Positions 34,690 to 47,812 of a stretch of 64,000 nucleotides of DNA are shown one piece after another. Position 1 is the first letter of the stretch. Each line of letters starts with the position of its first letter. The stretch spans positions 5,766,001 to 5,830,000 of the forward strand of contig JAZGTN010000073.1 of assembly GCA_037783415.1 (NCBI GenBank), read 5' to 3'. The DNA comes from Leptasterias polaris. Its lineage: Eukaryota; Echinodermata; Asteroidea; Forcipulatida; Asteriidae. Under the pieces are notes generated by a model that saw only the letters and a list, made by a program, of their open reading frames with translations, searched no databases and had not been told where the DNA came from. The position numbers and the translations under genes were made by a program.

Positions 34690-35600
34690 TTCCTGATTAT
34701 TGAAGTTCATTACTAAATTACAGAACAAATTTTCTGTGAAACATTTCCCTCTGAAATGAAGTCTTACTCGAGAAAACTGTATCTAAAAACCTATTAAAAA
34801 TCTTTTTAAAAATGCAACAGCTGATTTCGGTTGTTACAACCAAAATTAAGAAGGAGATGTTTACATGCTGAACATTTACACGGTTATTCACTATTTTCTC
34901 CTGACTCACTCTCCCGCATTAAAGGGAGTTTATACTTTTGGTAAATGTAAAAGACCAGTATCCTCACTTGGTGTATCCCAACATATACATGAAACAACAA
35001 ACCTGTGAAAGTTTAAGCTCAATCGGTCATTGCAATCACCAGAAAAAGTGGGGAAAAACCTAAAGTGTTTTCACTGTTTTCAAACATCGAGTTTTTGACT
35101 CATGAGATCAAAACTAATTGTTTTACTCATTTCTCAAAAACTATAGCATTTAAAGCAAAAATATTTCAAAGGGAGTTTCCCATCATGACCATCTTTATAC
35201 CATGTAAGTTATGTGTGAATCTGTGAACATTTTTATTTTTACTCTTACCAATGTTACACACACCTTTAAAGGCCCTGTACACTATTGGTAAGATCGAAAA
35301 ACACAAATGTTCACAGATTCACACATAACTTACATGATTTAAAGTAAGTAATGGTAGAAAGGGTTCCTTACAATATTTCTGCCTAAAATGCTATCGTTTC
35401 TGAGAAATGAGTAAAACAATAGTTTTTATCGTGCGCGATAATAAACTCGATGTTTGAAAAACAGAAAACACATAAGGTCTCTTTTCACTATTTTCTCGTG
35501 ACCTCGATGACCAATTGAGCTCAAATTTTCACAGGTTTGTTATTTCATGTATGTGGTTGATTACACAAAACATGAACACTGTCTGCGACTATTTTGTCAG
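34690..35600. repeat. Cluster of related dispersed repeats, two in opposite orientation
   Basis: 34918-35270 and about 35268-35600 are inverted relatives (AAGACCAGT...ACAAACCTGTGAAA, GTTTTACTCATTTCTCA, TTCACAGATTCACACATAAC) meeting at about 35270. 34690-34915 matches the complement of 39340-39540 (GACTCACT/AGTCAGGAGAAAATAGTG, ACAGTTTTCTCGA). Probably one MITE family. Confidence 0.7.
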
Positions 35601-38419
35601 CTCTACTAATCCTGTTTAATACCTTAAAACACGACCTACATATACCATGAGTTAACCAATAAACCAAAATTCATTACAGTCCAGATTTACCTCATCTAGT
35701 AGTGTTTTACAAAAACCGGGGTTTTTTTAATTGAGGGAGCTTCGTGTAAAAACATTCAAAACGAAGGTTGCTGCGTGCGTTGGTTTTATAGTCAATCGTC
35801 AAATATACTCTCAGATCGAATCCATCATGTCCCTGCATTAGGACATTTTGCTTTCCAAACAAATTTTCGACGAAAAATTACACGCATGGATCGAGTCTGA
35901 TGATGCAAACTTAACTCTCGGACCGGAATGGTTTCCCTGGAAACCAATTAAAATGCAAAAAAAATAATTTTATTTTTAGTAGCGGCCATGGATGATCTAT
36001 AGTAGCTGGTGGGTTGTGGGTGCTCATGCAAACGGATGGCATTTCTATGTCATAAATTAACGGGGGCACCCATTGCTATGATTGTTGCCGTAATAAAGGA
36101 TATTATAAGGTCAGTAGGGACTGAAGTAAAATGCAATAATAATTAGGCCCTATAACTAATTCGTGAATCGACCATTTTATTTTTCCCCGAAAGTCACATA
36201 GTGGAAGATGCTTACTATGGTAACTAGAGTATTACGTGAGCAACCTCGTTCTCGAATGCCATTGTTTTGTCTGTCTCCGATCTCTTTGTACGAATGAAAA
36301 CATGGCCGGTGTTGAACAGCCTAAAAAGGCATGAACTTCATAATAAAGGTCCCCATGAAATACGTCACTCGTGAAAATAAAGCTAGGTCCTTTTCAGCTG
36401 ATTAAGTTGTGAATAAATAACCAGTTCCTATTTCACCTTTCGCGTTGATTTCATAATAACCAAATGCCTAATGGAAGAAGAATTATTCACTTATGGTTTT
36501 AATTGTCTTTAATAAGATTAGTTTAAGAGATTTCCCAAGAAAGTTATTGCAGTGCAGCTTTACAAGGGGTCAAAGTTGAACATGTGATTGCATGGAAATC
36601 GCGGTAGGAATTCACTGCACTGAAATAATTACATAAAATACCGCGAAACGACTGCACCTTTAAAGATTCCTGATCAATATTGGATGCTGAAAGTACATTT
36701 CCTGCGTTTAAACCACATCTGGTACAATTTCCTAAACTGCACAACGGAATCTTTGCGTGAACCGAAAGTGTTTTTGTTTCCTGGGGTCATTTTACGCAGT
36801 AGGCGTGTTTCAAGCCCGGGAATCATTGTGTGATCAGTCGGTATCGCGTGATCCAATTAACTTGGATAAGAGTACGGTTGTCACACTTTCCAAAAGAGCA
36901 ATTAATATTAGTTAATAGAAAAACATGAACAGATGACAGGTATGAAATGGGAGTGGTTGATGGTCTTGCAATGGAACATGATTTCAATTTGCAAAGTCAA
37001 ACAATGTCAACCCATCCTTTGTCAATGTTATAGTCAAGTGGACAATTTGAGGGAAAACGTACAGAAATGATTTCGAAGGCAGAGTTTTAATTTAGGAGAA
37101 GTATTGCATATAAGGATGATTTCGTTTACAACAAGCGCAAACCCCTTTATTTTATGTTGTGGCACGACGTCATTCTTGTATCACACTCTGTGTTTCTTTT
37201 TTCTTCTTTCTTTTAATTATTATTCTTAATAGTTTTATTTATTTTAGTTTTGTATTTTGCAAGATCCCGATAGCGACTTCTCGAAACAGATTGCTGCACG
37301 TGTACTGCGTAATATAGAGTCTCATAATATAGGCCTCAAATCACCATAACATATTGGCACTCCCTTCTATTCATAACTTGCTCAATCATGAAGGTCGCTC
37401 AAGGTCTGCATTTCCCCGGATCAGCTCCGGCGGTCAAAGTAAGCCCATGTAAATGTACGATCCGGACACTCCGTAATTCGGCTGCACTATTAAATTAGCC
37501 TCTCGCCAATTTGGACATTACGGGTTCGTAAACCAATTTACTTCGATTTTGATCCGATGAAGGAAGCTCACTTTACTCCAATCTCAACGAACACCCCCCC
37601 CCCCCCTCTCTCCAAAACCCTTGCTACAAATTTCTTTCCTTCCTCCATGCTTCAAGACAGTAGGAATGTGACTGTGAGCGGGGTAAAACTTTACCATGGC
37701 AACAGATATGCGTGACTAGAATGCATATGATGAAGTGTTATTTTGGAAAATGTCTGCTGGCGAAGTGATGTCTGCTGATTAGCATGCTAGAGACGCGTCA
37801 AGCTGAGATGACTATAGTCTCGCTCGCTGATATCCTTAAAGGAATAGTGAACTTGACTGAAATGCACTGCACCACCATCTTCGTCTTGTTCCCTATGGCA
37901 TGAACAAGACAATACAAATACACTAAAAAAGGGGGCCAGACTACTTTGCTCTAGAAACTTTGAATTCGTTTTTTAGATATGCATGAATGGCGCGCCGTAA
38001 AAAGGCTTTGAAGAATTAGTCCTCTTAAATTATAGATAAAAACAGGAAACTAACTTGCAGAAGTTGAAATACAAACATTAAGCAGAATAATAGCTCGCGT
38101 TTGTTGTAAGAACCCTTTTAATACTTACAGTTTAAGTTCAAACTTTTGATAACAACACTGGAAATAATACTAAATACATTCAGAATCTCAAATCGAATTT
38201 TATTTTGAGATGATTGGTACATTTTGTAAACGTCTGCAGCGACTGGCCTTTGCCATTTCTCGCGGTAATGGTTCTCCATTTTCAGAATGATGGGTATCTG
38301 TTGGCGCCATGTTGCATATCTCCACCCTATATTAAACCTCAACTGCATATCGTAGCGTCTCGCTCTATTAGTAACCGTTGATGCATCGAGTACTAGATGA
38401 ACAAGGAGTAAACAATTCC

Positions 38420-38685
38420 CTGATGACGTCACAAAACCATCTGCCTTTACAAATTAGGTACTTACGAACGTTGTTTTTTGAGAAAACAGTCGAGTCCTGA
38501 TGACGTCACAAAAGTCATCTGCCTTACATGCATACATACATATGGGCTTAACTTCCCTTACCTTGCCTTAACAAATTAGGTGCACGAATGTTGATTTTGG
38601 GAGAAAACAGTTTCCCGATAACGTCACAAAAAGCATCTGCCTTTACAAATTTGTTGTGTACGAATATTGCAATTTCGGGGCAATA
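38420..38685 (+). repeat. Three tandem repeats with TGACGTCA-type motifs
   Basis: Units begin at 38420, 38497 and 38615 with CTGATGACGTCACAAAA (third copy CCGATAACGTCACAAAA), then CATCTGCCTTTACAAATT, GTGTACGAA(C/T) and GAGAAAACAGT. The first two units hold a perfect CRE palindrome (TGACGTCA). Confidence 0.8.
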
Positions 38686-39209
38686 ATTGTTAATGCTTTT
38701 AGCTTGATTGAAACTCGTGTTGCACCGGGATTTTATTTTTTTGCGGAAAATATCCCACTGTAGGATTTGGCACAAAACAGGACCGTTATCTTTCTTTTTA
38801 GAAATCAAGTTGCCAAGGCCTTACTCTCAGAGAAAAATTCTTGTTTCCCAATTTCAATTTGAAGGTATCAATCAGAGGTTTGGATACAAACGAATATTTC
38901 GATGACATTCTTGTGACTTTTTAACATCAAGCAATGCCTTTAAGACGGTTTCAGCGTTTCGTAAATGTCATCATGTAGACGCAAGAAATGTCATGATTGG
39001 CAACAGACTTGTGTAATTGGGTCACGACATTGACATCATTTTTAGAAACCAAGTCAGAGGAATGAGCGCAACTTCCTTCGTTTGGTATTTATAGACAAAC
39101 ATACCGAGCCAAACATTTATATTGTTGTTCTGTGTCTAAGTATCAAGGTAAGGTTAAAAGAAATCATGATTTTGTCTGTAAATATGTAAAACAAAGTAAC
39201 GGTTTTTAA

Positions 39210-39590
39210 AGGTATTACACTGCATGATCGGTAGAGCTGACAAAGTACTCGCAGACAGTGTTCATATATTTTGTTGTGATCAACCTTATACATGAAATAA
39301 CAAACCTGTGAAAAATTGGGCTTAATCTGTTGTGTGAGTCAGGAGAAAATAGTGAAAAACCAATGCACAATGTTCAGCATAAACACAGTTAATGTCCTTA
39401 ATTTAATTGCAATAACCGAAACCAGCTGGTTTTTTTGTAAAAAAAAAAATAGATTTTCAGATACAGTTTTCTCGAATATGACTTAATTCAGAGGGAAATA
39501 TTCAACCGAAAAATGGTTCTAAGCTTTCAGACTGAAATTAAATAATGAGGTTTTTCTTTCCTTAATCCTGTGATGCCTTTAATACGAAGT
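39210..39590 (+). repeat. Dispersed repeat related to 34690-35600
   Basis: Contains ACATGAAATAACAAACCTGT + GAAA, GAGAAAATAGTGAAAA, ACAGTTTTCTCGAATATGA and CTTTCAGACTGA, matching the cluster at 34690-35600. Confidence 0.65.
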
Positions 39591-39665
39591 TTCTTCTTCA
39601 ATCAAACAATTACCCGGGAATTGTTTTGTCTCAAGTAGCAGTGTGATGAAGAGTATACGTTATAA

Positions 39666-39996
<331 letters not shown>

Positions 39997-40080
39997 CTTA
40001 TTTTTTCTGGATACCTTCCCATAATCCTTTGCTCCTCTTTTTGCTATAAATGGATATGTTTTTATTTGTACTTGTTAATG

Positions 40081-40208
40081 CCTCTGACGAAGGTCCAGTT
40101 TGGATCGAAAGCTAAGGCCATCTCCCCTACAAATTATATATAAATATAAAATTAGTAGGGAAGGTGGCCTTAGCTTTCGATCCAAACTGGACCTAATTCG
40201 TCAGAGGC
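40081..40208. mobile_element. Inverted-repeat element beside the CTG repeat
   Basis: CCTCTGACGAAGGTCCAGTT (40081 on) pairs with the complement ending at 40208. The arms are about 50 bp (GGATCGAAAGCTAAGGCCAT also paired) with an AT-rich 25-bp loop. Confidence 0.85.
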
Positions 40209-41342
40209 AATAACAATTATATATATATATATTTAATTTTTTTCAACTTCCCCACACCTTTCACTGAGGTCATTATCAATCGTAATTGAGGGTCGAACCA
40301 CAAAAACCACGTACAAATAGTGGAGCCTTCAGCTTCCTCAAGTGCGCGGGCGGGAAGGCCGCTTATTCCGGCCATTGTTTTTGATAAACAGCCTTGGATT
40401 CATGGGATCATAAATTTGGTGACAATTGTGTACTGCCGTTGTCCAAACAGATTCAGCCTGGGGAAATCCTTGTAATTCAATTCACCCGACCTTGTTTCAG
40501 AGAGATGAATACATTGGTCATACGGTTATATTATGGGTTTATTATACCTTACCATTCTGCCACCATATTTAACATGTCCACTGTATAGTAATAATGGATA
40601 GCGATTCTCTCTTAACATTTTGCCCCTGCGGCCTGGTTGGGTTTCCGTACATTTGGGCATGCTACACTAAAACTAAATAGGCCTACAATGGTGATCAAAA
40701 AATTCATGCGCCACTAAATAAATAAAATTGGGTTTAGCAATTGGCCCACACCTGTTTCTGAAAATCAAATATTTAAAGGCCATTGCTTTTAGGGATTGTT
40801 GAAAAATGGTCCAATATTGTGCCCTGAGGTTGTTGACTATCAGCCGTGGGCATTTGGGTATACTAGTCTTATTCAAAAAAATTGACAATTTGCTCACAAG
40901 CGTACAGCCCTCTTTCCAAGACGGCGTCTGGTTATGGTTGATTCTTTCTGGCTTGTGTTTTGTGTTTCCCCCTTCATTTTGGATGGGCATAGCTCAAAAA
41001 TACAGCGTTCGACCTACCAAAAGTTATTGGCAAAAAAATATGGACTGGAGGAACACATAAAGATAGACCTAAATTTTGACGCAAAATTTAATGGACATTT
41101 CTTTCTCTGCCACCAATTTTTCTGATAAATATCTGATAATGCAGTGTTGTTGTTTTTTCACTGTCTTCATCAGGTTGACCTGCTGGAAATGTTCCCAGCA
41201 AACCGTGTGTTTCTCAATGGGATTGGCGTAATGTTTTCCCCAACTCCTCCACTCCACGTTCTGCTACCTGTGGCCTGGCAGTTACTTGTTACGGTAGTGT
41301 GCCTCACCGACAACACAGAGCGAGGTTAGCAGTGTGTCTATA

Positions 41343-41517
41343 GACCCATTGCACAACGCGCAGCGCACTTGCACGCGCGTCTCCTGTCCGCCATTTTGGG
41401 TGTCAAAACGTGCACAAAAGGAGTGGACTCCCCCCAAAAGGCAGAAATGGTAGACGCGCATTGTTCGGAGGTACGTAAACACATGTACCAAGTGCGCTGT
41501 GCGTTGCGCAATGGGTC
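41343..41517. mobile_element. Short MITE with 28-bp inverted ends
   Basis: ACCCATTGCACAACGCGCAG... at 41344-41371 pairs with 41489-41516 (CAAGTGCGCTGTGCG..., two mismatches). 175 bp, non-coding. Confidence 0.8.
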
Positions 41518-41520
41518 TTT

Positions 41521-41745
41521 ACTAATCTCCCGGGTCAGAATTGACCCGGATTTCGGATCCAATGGAATTTGAAACCATTTCTGAGTCAGGCTGACCCAGA
41601 AACTGGTCAAAAATGGGATTTTGACCCAGATTCTGCGTCAGTTTGACCCATTTCTTGGTCATTTTTTACACAGATTACGGGTCAGACTGACCCAGAAATA
41701 GGTCAGGCCCGTGGGAACTGGGTCCGAGTTAATTCTGACCGGGGA
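41521..41745. repeat. Region of repeated CTGACCCAGAAA motifs
   Basis: GGGTCAG / CTGACCCAGAAA-type motifs in both orientations recur about eight times, and again at 7011-7042. A decayed palindromic repeat is likely. Confidence 0.6.
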
Positions 41746-41868
41746 ATTTTCTAGTGTGTATTTGATATTTGATGTGTTTTCATACTTCATTCACCTTCTC
41801 TTCCTCCGCGAAATAAACTTCTCCAATAATATTGACAGCTTTAAGAAATAACGCCCCGGGCCAATTTC

Positions 41869-42110
41869 ATTATTATTATTATTATTATTATTATTTATTC
41901 AGCCAACACACAACGATACAAAACAATACAGAAGTACTTCCAGATGGGCTAGGAGAAACAAAAGCAAAGTAATTACTGTGGTCCGTGGACCTGCTGCCCC
42001 ACATCTGGTTGTAAACAAGTAGAGTAAAAATATATAACAATTTATGTGAAAAATAAAAGATAATAAATTAACTATAAATAAACATATGTACATGCACATC
42101 AAAGGTTAAC
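41869..42110 (-). mobile_element. Non-LTR retrotransposon 3' end, antisense, with (ATT)n tail
   Basis: Read on the minus strand, a 3'-UTR-like sequence (CCATCTGGAAGTACTTCTGT...GTGTTGGCTGAATAAATA) ends in (AAT)n at 41869-41897, as LINE ends do. No protein frame is recognisable, and the 5' limit is unknown. Confidence 0.5.
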
Positions 42111-42832
42111 ATTTTAAACAAAACATTAAAAGCATGAATTATGTTAGAGTAAAACCAGTTTTTAAGAGTGAAAAAGGAAAACTGAAGAACATTTTGATAT
42201 GAAATTACAATGCACACAAGGCATCTCAGTAAAGAATGTGAAAGCATTGATGAAACCTACGAGAAATGGGCATTATAGCATTTAATATGAATCAAGGTAT
42301 TAAATAATATATAATTGAATCACTTAATAGGTAAATAAGCGAAGGAAATTAGCAAGTATGTAAAAAAAAAAATATATATATAATATTAGTAGATAGTTTA
42401 TACTAATACTGAGCGGCCCTTCTCAGCATTGAATCTCTTCTCATTAAATGCAGAGAGCGAAATGAAAAGGTTCCTTTTAGCTCACGAATTAAACATACTC
42501 TGTGCGATTTTATACCTGAAAATTTACATTTAATCTTTAAAATATTATCATATACTTCTGGTAAATGAAACCCTGGATGCCTCATAAGTGGACCTAATTA
42601 CTGACAGTAGCTTGCAAGCCTTATAGGAAACCTGTAAACAAGGGTTACTTGCTTTGTGAATCAGAAACACCGGGTTGAACCCTTGATCTTCCAAGAAGTC
42701 TGCTTCGAGAAAATGATAAGCTTTCATTTAATTAAGGTAATGCACGAACATATCCGCCAACTATACCGGTAGTTAATTAGTTAAGTGGTAGGGGCCTACC
42801 GGTAGTAAATTTTTTATTTATATATTTTATTT

Positions 42833-42930
42833 TTTTGCACTGTCCGTGGCATACGCGAAAGTTTTTATTTTTATTTGTTTAATATATTTATTTATTTATT
42901 TATTTTGAAACAGCGTCATCTGTTAAAATT
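42833..42930 (-). repeat. Dispersed repeat, copy 3 of 3 (inverted)
   Basis: GCACTGTCCGTGGCATACGC...TTTTGAAACAGCGTCATCTG is the reverse complement of the family at 21455 and 28546, with a (TTTA)n insertion. Confidence 0.6.
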
Positions 42931-45769
42931 CGTTCGGAGAATTTCAATCAATTTTCGGCCAAAAAATAGTCCACCAACTTTAAAGCAACCTGCCAATTTA
43001 CTCATACACGCGCCTGATCCTCATGATCATTTATGAAATACACGTGGGATTACGCTTTATGCTAAATTTAATAACAGTGGGCACAGCCATTGTGTGATCA
43101 ATCGTTTTTAATTAATAAACATGAAGTTTCCTCTGTCAATTTTTTTCTGACGGGTGCCAGTGCTTTTTTAAGTTCAGTGAAAATTGCTCATTAATTCAGC
43201 AATCCTTCGTGATATCCCTGCCGTTACATTCAATTTTATGAATACATGCAACTACCATGACGCAATTTGAAAGAGCTGCTGAAGCATATCAAGTTATTAA
43301 GTACAACAAATTATACTTACCAGAATAAGGTTACCAAAAAGAAAACCCTTTTACATGTGCAACATGTAACTGGTATCCTGCTTAGTTTTGCTTAGCAGAA
43401 AAATGTTACGCAATTGTTAGGCAGCTCTATGAAATTGGGCTTTTGGGAACTCTTTGGTTAAAGGGGGCATGCAGAGGGGAGAGGGATTGATTTGCCAGAA
43501 ATTGTACACAGATACAAAAACAATTACACATTTCTTACACCGGATTTAAAAGCCTTTTTTGCTTTTCTATCCAATTGTTTTCGTTTTGCTGTACTTGAAC
43601 ATTCCCCTCTGTTTTGCCCGAATCTGGTAGGGTGATTACCCCCCTCCCCCTTTCGTCCCTGGGTTGTACGCCTATGCATAGAACTACGTGCTTTACAATA
43701 CACCGTAAGCGCAGAGTTCCGCAGTAAGCAGAGCTTTAACAAGAAGTTGTTTCATCTGCTCATTTTTCAAAAATGTTAATCTTCGATTAACGACGTTGAA
43801 CTAATTAATTATTAAACCAGAGGAAACGAAAATGCAAGGAACATGAAGGACGTATGTAAATTATTCATCACGAGATAAATTTTAGATGTTGCGGGTTATA
43901 AATAACTGTTGTTTAATTAATATGTTTTGTTCTATGTAATATTCCCTCTCTTGGATGATTGCCAGTGGTGCTTTAACCTAAAATCTTCGTGGATTAATTA
44001 ATTTTTGTTTTTGTTTTGTTAGTTTGTTTGTTTGTCTGTTTTTGTTTGTTCCATTAATTCACATCGTCTTTGTCAATTGTGCCTATGATAGCGTCATCGT
44101 GTCCAATACACTGCTCCATTTGTCGGTAAATTTGTTAAATCAGTCAAGATTGCCTAACCGCTATCCATGTCTACGAGTTTATGCATGGATTAAAAACAAT
44201 CGGCACGAACCGTGCCTGACCCAGGACGAAAGAAATACAACAGATCTCTTTATTGAAGGAAAACGAAGAAATTAATTTTTTTTTTTTTTATATCCGCGCT
44301 TCTTTCTCTCTTCTTATTTTTGTCATCGACGGGGAGCAATTTATCTAGAAGCTTTACTAGGCCGAGATTGCATTGCTGTCAGCCATACAATTGCTTCTCT
44401 CTGAAGATGCAAAAGACGGTTGTCGCAAATGGCCGGGTTACTTTCATCTTGGCATTGGGGTGGTTGAGAGGTGACGATCAGGTGTTGTAGCAACTCAATT
44501 TAAGCACAAACGAAAAGTTTGTTGAGTTTGTTTTCAGCTTCAACAAAACAAGCTGCAGGCCCGTGACAATGTTACCATAGATGCACATCTCTTGGATATC
44601 TTTGAAAATTTCGTGTGGAGTTTGTTCTATAGCTTCAACAAACAAGCTGCTGACTAATGTGGATTTCAACATGTGTACAAGCATACATTAATCCGTGTGT
44701 ACTTCTTTCGTCGTGGTTTAAGAACATTTGCCCTAAGTCTAGTTACCTCTTGAGTTTTTTGTCACAATTTGCATGGGATCCAGGAAGGCAGCTTGTACAG
44801 CAGCACAGAGCAAACAAGTATGAATAAAATTGAAAACGCGGTGACCAGAATCAAATTATAGTAATGTTGCAAATCGATTGAATATAGTGCAGTACCTCAA
44901 TGTCGGGTTTTGACCCCCCCCCCCCCTCTCTCTCTCTCTCGCTCTGTTGGTCTCTCGAGCTGTAATCCTCATGTCACCGAATCCACACTCTAATAATATC
45001 GTCATGACAATGCCACCTGCTCAACATGCTGCACCGCTGTGTGCGTGCGTATGTTGTGCTCATTTTTAAAGACACAGTTTAGCTTCGATCTGTTGATATT
45101 AAACGACTGTCCAAGTTGTCTGCCTAGTGAATGATTGTCGAGGAAAACTGCGCATGTAAACCAGGTCATAAGCTGGACAACTTTGCGTTGATTAAAAATA
45201 CATACAACATTAGCTGTTTAGTGTTATAACTATGTTGGGGCTTTTTGACCAGTGCACGAATACCAAATTTCTATAAAAATAAAAAAATATAAAAGTGGTG
45301 TACCTTCCCTTTAAGAAGAGATCATTATCTCTAAAGGGGACATCATAGTACTATTGACATTGACTTATTAGTCTCACATTTTACTCATTTCACGTACTGG
45401 CGGGGACATTCAGTTTTCCACTTTAGTGGAATGGTTAACTAGATTTGTACAAGTCTTTCGGTTAAAATGTAAATGATTATCTATCATCATTCTCTTAAAC
45501 GTCGATTTTGTTTCACTTGTTCATATTTGCTCCATTTTGTGCTGGATTTTGGACTCGTGTCATGTTTTACAAAATTGCAAAATTCATACCGAGAATCTGC
45601 AATTTATTATTTTTGTTGATAACACTCGATCCGTATATCATAATGGATCCTGTATTCCGAGCGGACTCGGAACCAAAGATGGCGACTACCAACGCAAACA
45701 CAGGGGTGTGTACACTACTCATAGGGCCATGTTACCACTCCTTTTCAATACACAAGAATGAGTCTTCAG

Positions 45770-45895
45770 CCGTATCCGAACTAGCGGCTACGGCTACGAG
45801 CAAATTGCTAAGGATGTTGCTAAGGATGTCTATACTTCAACGCATGATGACGCAGCAATCCAGCCATAACCGAGCTGCAGCCGCCAATTCTGGCA
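45770..45895. repeat. Dispersed hairpin-like repeat, copy 2
   Basis: TAGCGGCTACGGCTACGAGC, GTTGCTAAGGATGTCTATAC and TTCAACGCATGATGACGCAG match 22900-23015. It ends about 50 bp before the exon at 45947. Confidence 0.6.
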
Positions 45896-45946
45896 CGGCC
45901 TTTTAAGATTTACAATTTCTTATTCCTCACCATTTTGTCTCTCCAG

Positions 45947-46780
45947 ATATGCCATCGATACCTCTCAATCTCACCCTGGTTCACAACCCTCCTCTATACT
46001 ACAAGGAAGCCCAAATCAGCTGGGCTCCAGGGAATCCCAAGGAGCCCCTCACCGATTACATCATCATCAACAGAGCCGAGGGGAGCGACACCAAAACCGT
46101 GACCCGCATTGACCCCGAGTATACGTCGTTCACGTTGAAGGATTTAAAAGAAGAGACTAAGTACGTTGTGTACGTCAAAGCGGCTATTGGGAACGACCAA
46201 AGCGAGGGAAGCTCCAAACTGGAATTTAACACCCGAAGCACAAGTACGTAGTTAGATTAGATTAGATTAGATTAGATTAGATTAGATTAGATTAGATTAG
46301 ATTAGATTTAGATTAGATTAGATTAGATTCAAATTTTATTATCGCTCAAGGGGAAAATTTAAATGGAAAAAAAAAGTTAACTAGATAAGAAAGTTAAATT
46401 AAGCCCTTCAAAAAAGTCGCAACTGTTTTCTTTACTGCATAAACTTCACCCTCCATTGCTGGAGAAAGCTTTTTGTTGTAGTTGCCATTGTACTGCAAAA
46501 TGATTATTACAGACATTACTGTTTCTTGCAACCGCCAACAGGGGGCCTTCATCGTACCTTCACGACGACTGCTGCCGACATTCTAATTTTGTTAATGGTT
46601 TTGGCGGTCTGGTTTGGCGCCCTCTCTCTCTTCATACGCACCTGGAGGAAAAAGATGAACGGTCACGTGTCGCAATCTTCCAGCAACGCGGGGACCCCGG
46701 TACGCCTATGCAGTCGGTACAGGAAACCATGGACGTGGTCACAAAAGAAACGCACTGATCGTGGATACCCTATGACATGA
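45947..46780 (+). CDS. FNDC4/5 (irisin precursor)-like membrane protein, 3' exons (5' end not found)
   Basis: Exon 45947-46243 (acceptor CTCCAG, donor GTACGT) encodes one fibronectin type III domain, from MPSIPLNLTLVHNPP through QISWAPG, DYIIINRAEG, FTLKDLKEETKYVVYVKA to KLEFNTRST. Exon 46542-46780 (acceptor CCAACAG) continues in phase with a short linker, one membrane helix (ILILLMVLAVWFGALSLFI) and a basic tail starting RTWRKKMNG, with TGA at 46778-46780. One FNIII domain followed directly by such a helix and a short cytosolic tail is the FNDC4/FNDC5 plan, and the helix resembles theirs (aliphatic run, then W-x-G/A-x2-A-L-F). In vertebrates the ectodomain of FNDC5 is released as irisin; that role cannot be assumed here. 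The signal-peptide exon was not identified. An alternative donor at 46700 (CCG|GTACGC) joined to 47103 would give a shorter tail ending TPLRI. Confidence 0.7.
46252..46331 (+). repeat. (GATTA)n pentanucleotide microsatellite
   Basis: About 15 GATTA units with one slip (GATTTAGATTA) start eight bases after the donor site at 46244. The motif differs from the TTAGGG telomere repeat. Confidence 0.95.
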
Positions 46781-46811
46781 TGTGATGACGTCACATATTG
46801 GAATTACTGTC

Positions 46812-47102
46812 AGGTAAGCTGAACCCTTCTCAAGAGAGATGGATGTGTCAGTAAAATACCAACACATCTGCTGTACTCGAAAAACAAAGATTGGGGAATT
46901 TTAATAATTCTTCCCTGTCTCGGTTGAAAAGAATTGATTTGAAAGAAAAAGAAACACAAAATGTGTCAATTCACTCTCGTTCAATGGCATTTTGTTGGGG
47001 TCAAGCAATGGAAACGTGCCCACGTGTACGCACTGCACGCAACGTGAGGTTCAAAGTTTTGGGGAGGTTCTGACAGTTCTCTTATTTATTTTTGTATTTC
47101 AG
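46812..47102 (+). other. Possible 3'-UTR intron of the FNDC4/5-like gene
   Basis: A strong donor (CAG|GTAAGC at 46812) lies 31 bp after the stop codon, and an acceptor (TTGTATTTCAG) ends at 47102. Either a 3'-UTR intron or an alternative C-terminal exon would explain both. Confidence 0.35.
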
Positions 47103-47812
47103 CTGAGGATATAATTGACGGAGTGTTGTTGATTCGAACATCTTGGTCTCTCATCATTCGATTTGCTGTTGGGAGGAATCGTGACAGGTGCCGAGGCTGG
47201 TTAGCACTGCGATGTTGAGGGCGCTGATTATATCGACGTTGAGGACGATAGTTTTACGGGGGAAATGGATCATGACAGCTTTGTGGATTGTTGATTCGAT
47301 GATGGACATGAATTGCAATTACGGTCAACAATGCCTAATTACTTCTCATTAAAAAAGTTATGATAATCATCTTTGATAACTGATTAATTATAAGTGTCTT
47401 TAACTTTCCATTCTGGGTCACAACCAGTACGACACTTTTGCTTCAGTGCGCCCTCACGTGGTGGTTTATAGATCAATCCACGCCGTCTCATGTGTCTTCG
47501 GTTACATGAAGTTGAATATTGATACTACTCGGTAAACCGTTTTTAAGAGGTAGGCCTACGACAGTTTAGCAACGAGAGAGAGAGCAACCACTAATCTGAA
47601 CGTTGAATGAAATGCATCGAGGACATTGTTTGGAATGAATCGAGGAAAGACGTCCTCTGTACAGCAATGTTTCTGAGGGTAGAAAATGCCCTTTGTTGAT
47701 TGGTTAGCCCGAATGTGATGTCACACTTCGAGGCTCGTTAAACACACCAGATACCGGCCTTAAAAGCCTGGCAGTAACCAGCCAGATGTGTCTTTGACCT
47801 TTCATGCCATAA

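Noticed and set aside
39086..39149. TATTTATAG followed by a donor-like AAG|GTAAGG as a promoter and first exon
   Set aside because: There is no ATG or protein evidence and the region is next to dispersed repeats; the motifs are too common to support a gene.
44024..44275. 83-residue frame with a signal-peptide-like start
   Set aside because: The hydrophobic start comes from a (GTTT)n-like repeat; there is no splice context or similarity.
45508..45906. 132-residue frame as signal-peptide exon of the FNDC4/5-like gene
   Set aside because: It runs into a dispersed repeat, has no good donor site in a phase that joins the exon at 45947, and resembles no known protein.
46252..46331. Telomere-like repeat
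   Set aside because: The unit is GATTA, not TTAGGG, and the tract is a short intronic microsatellite.
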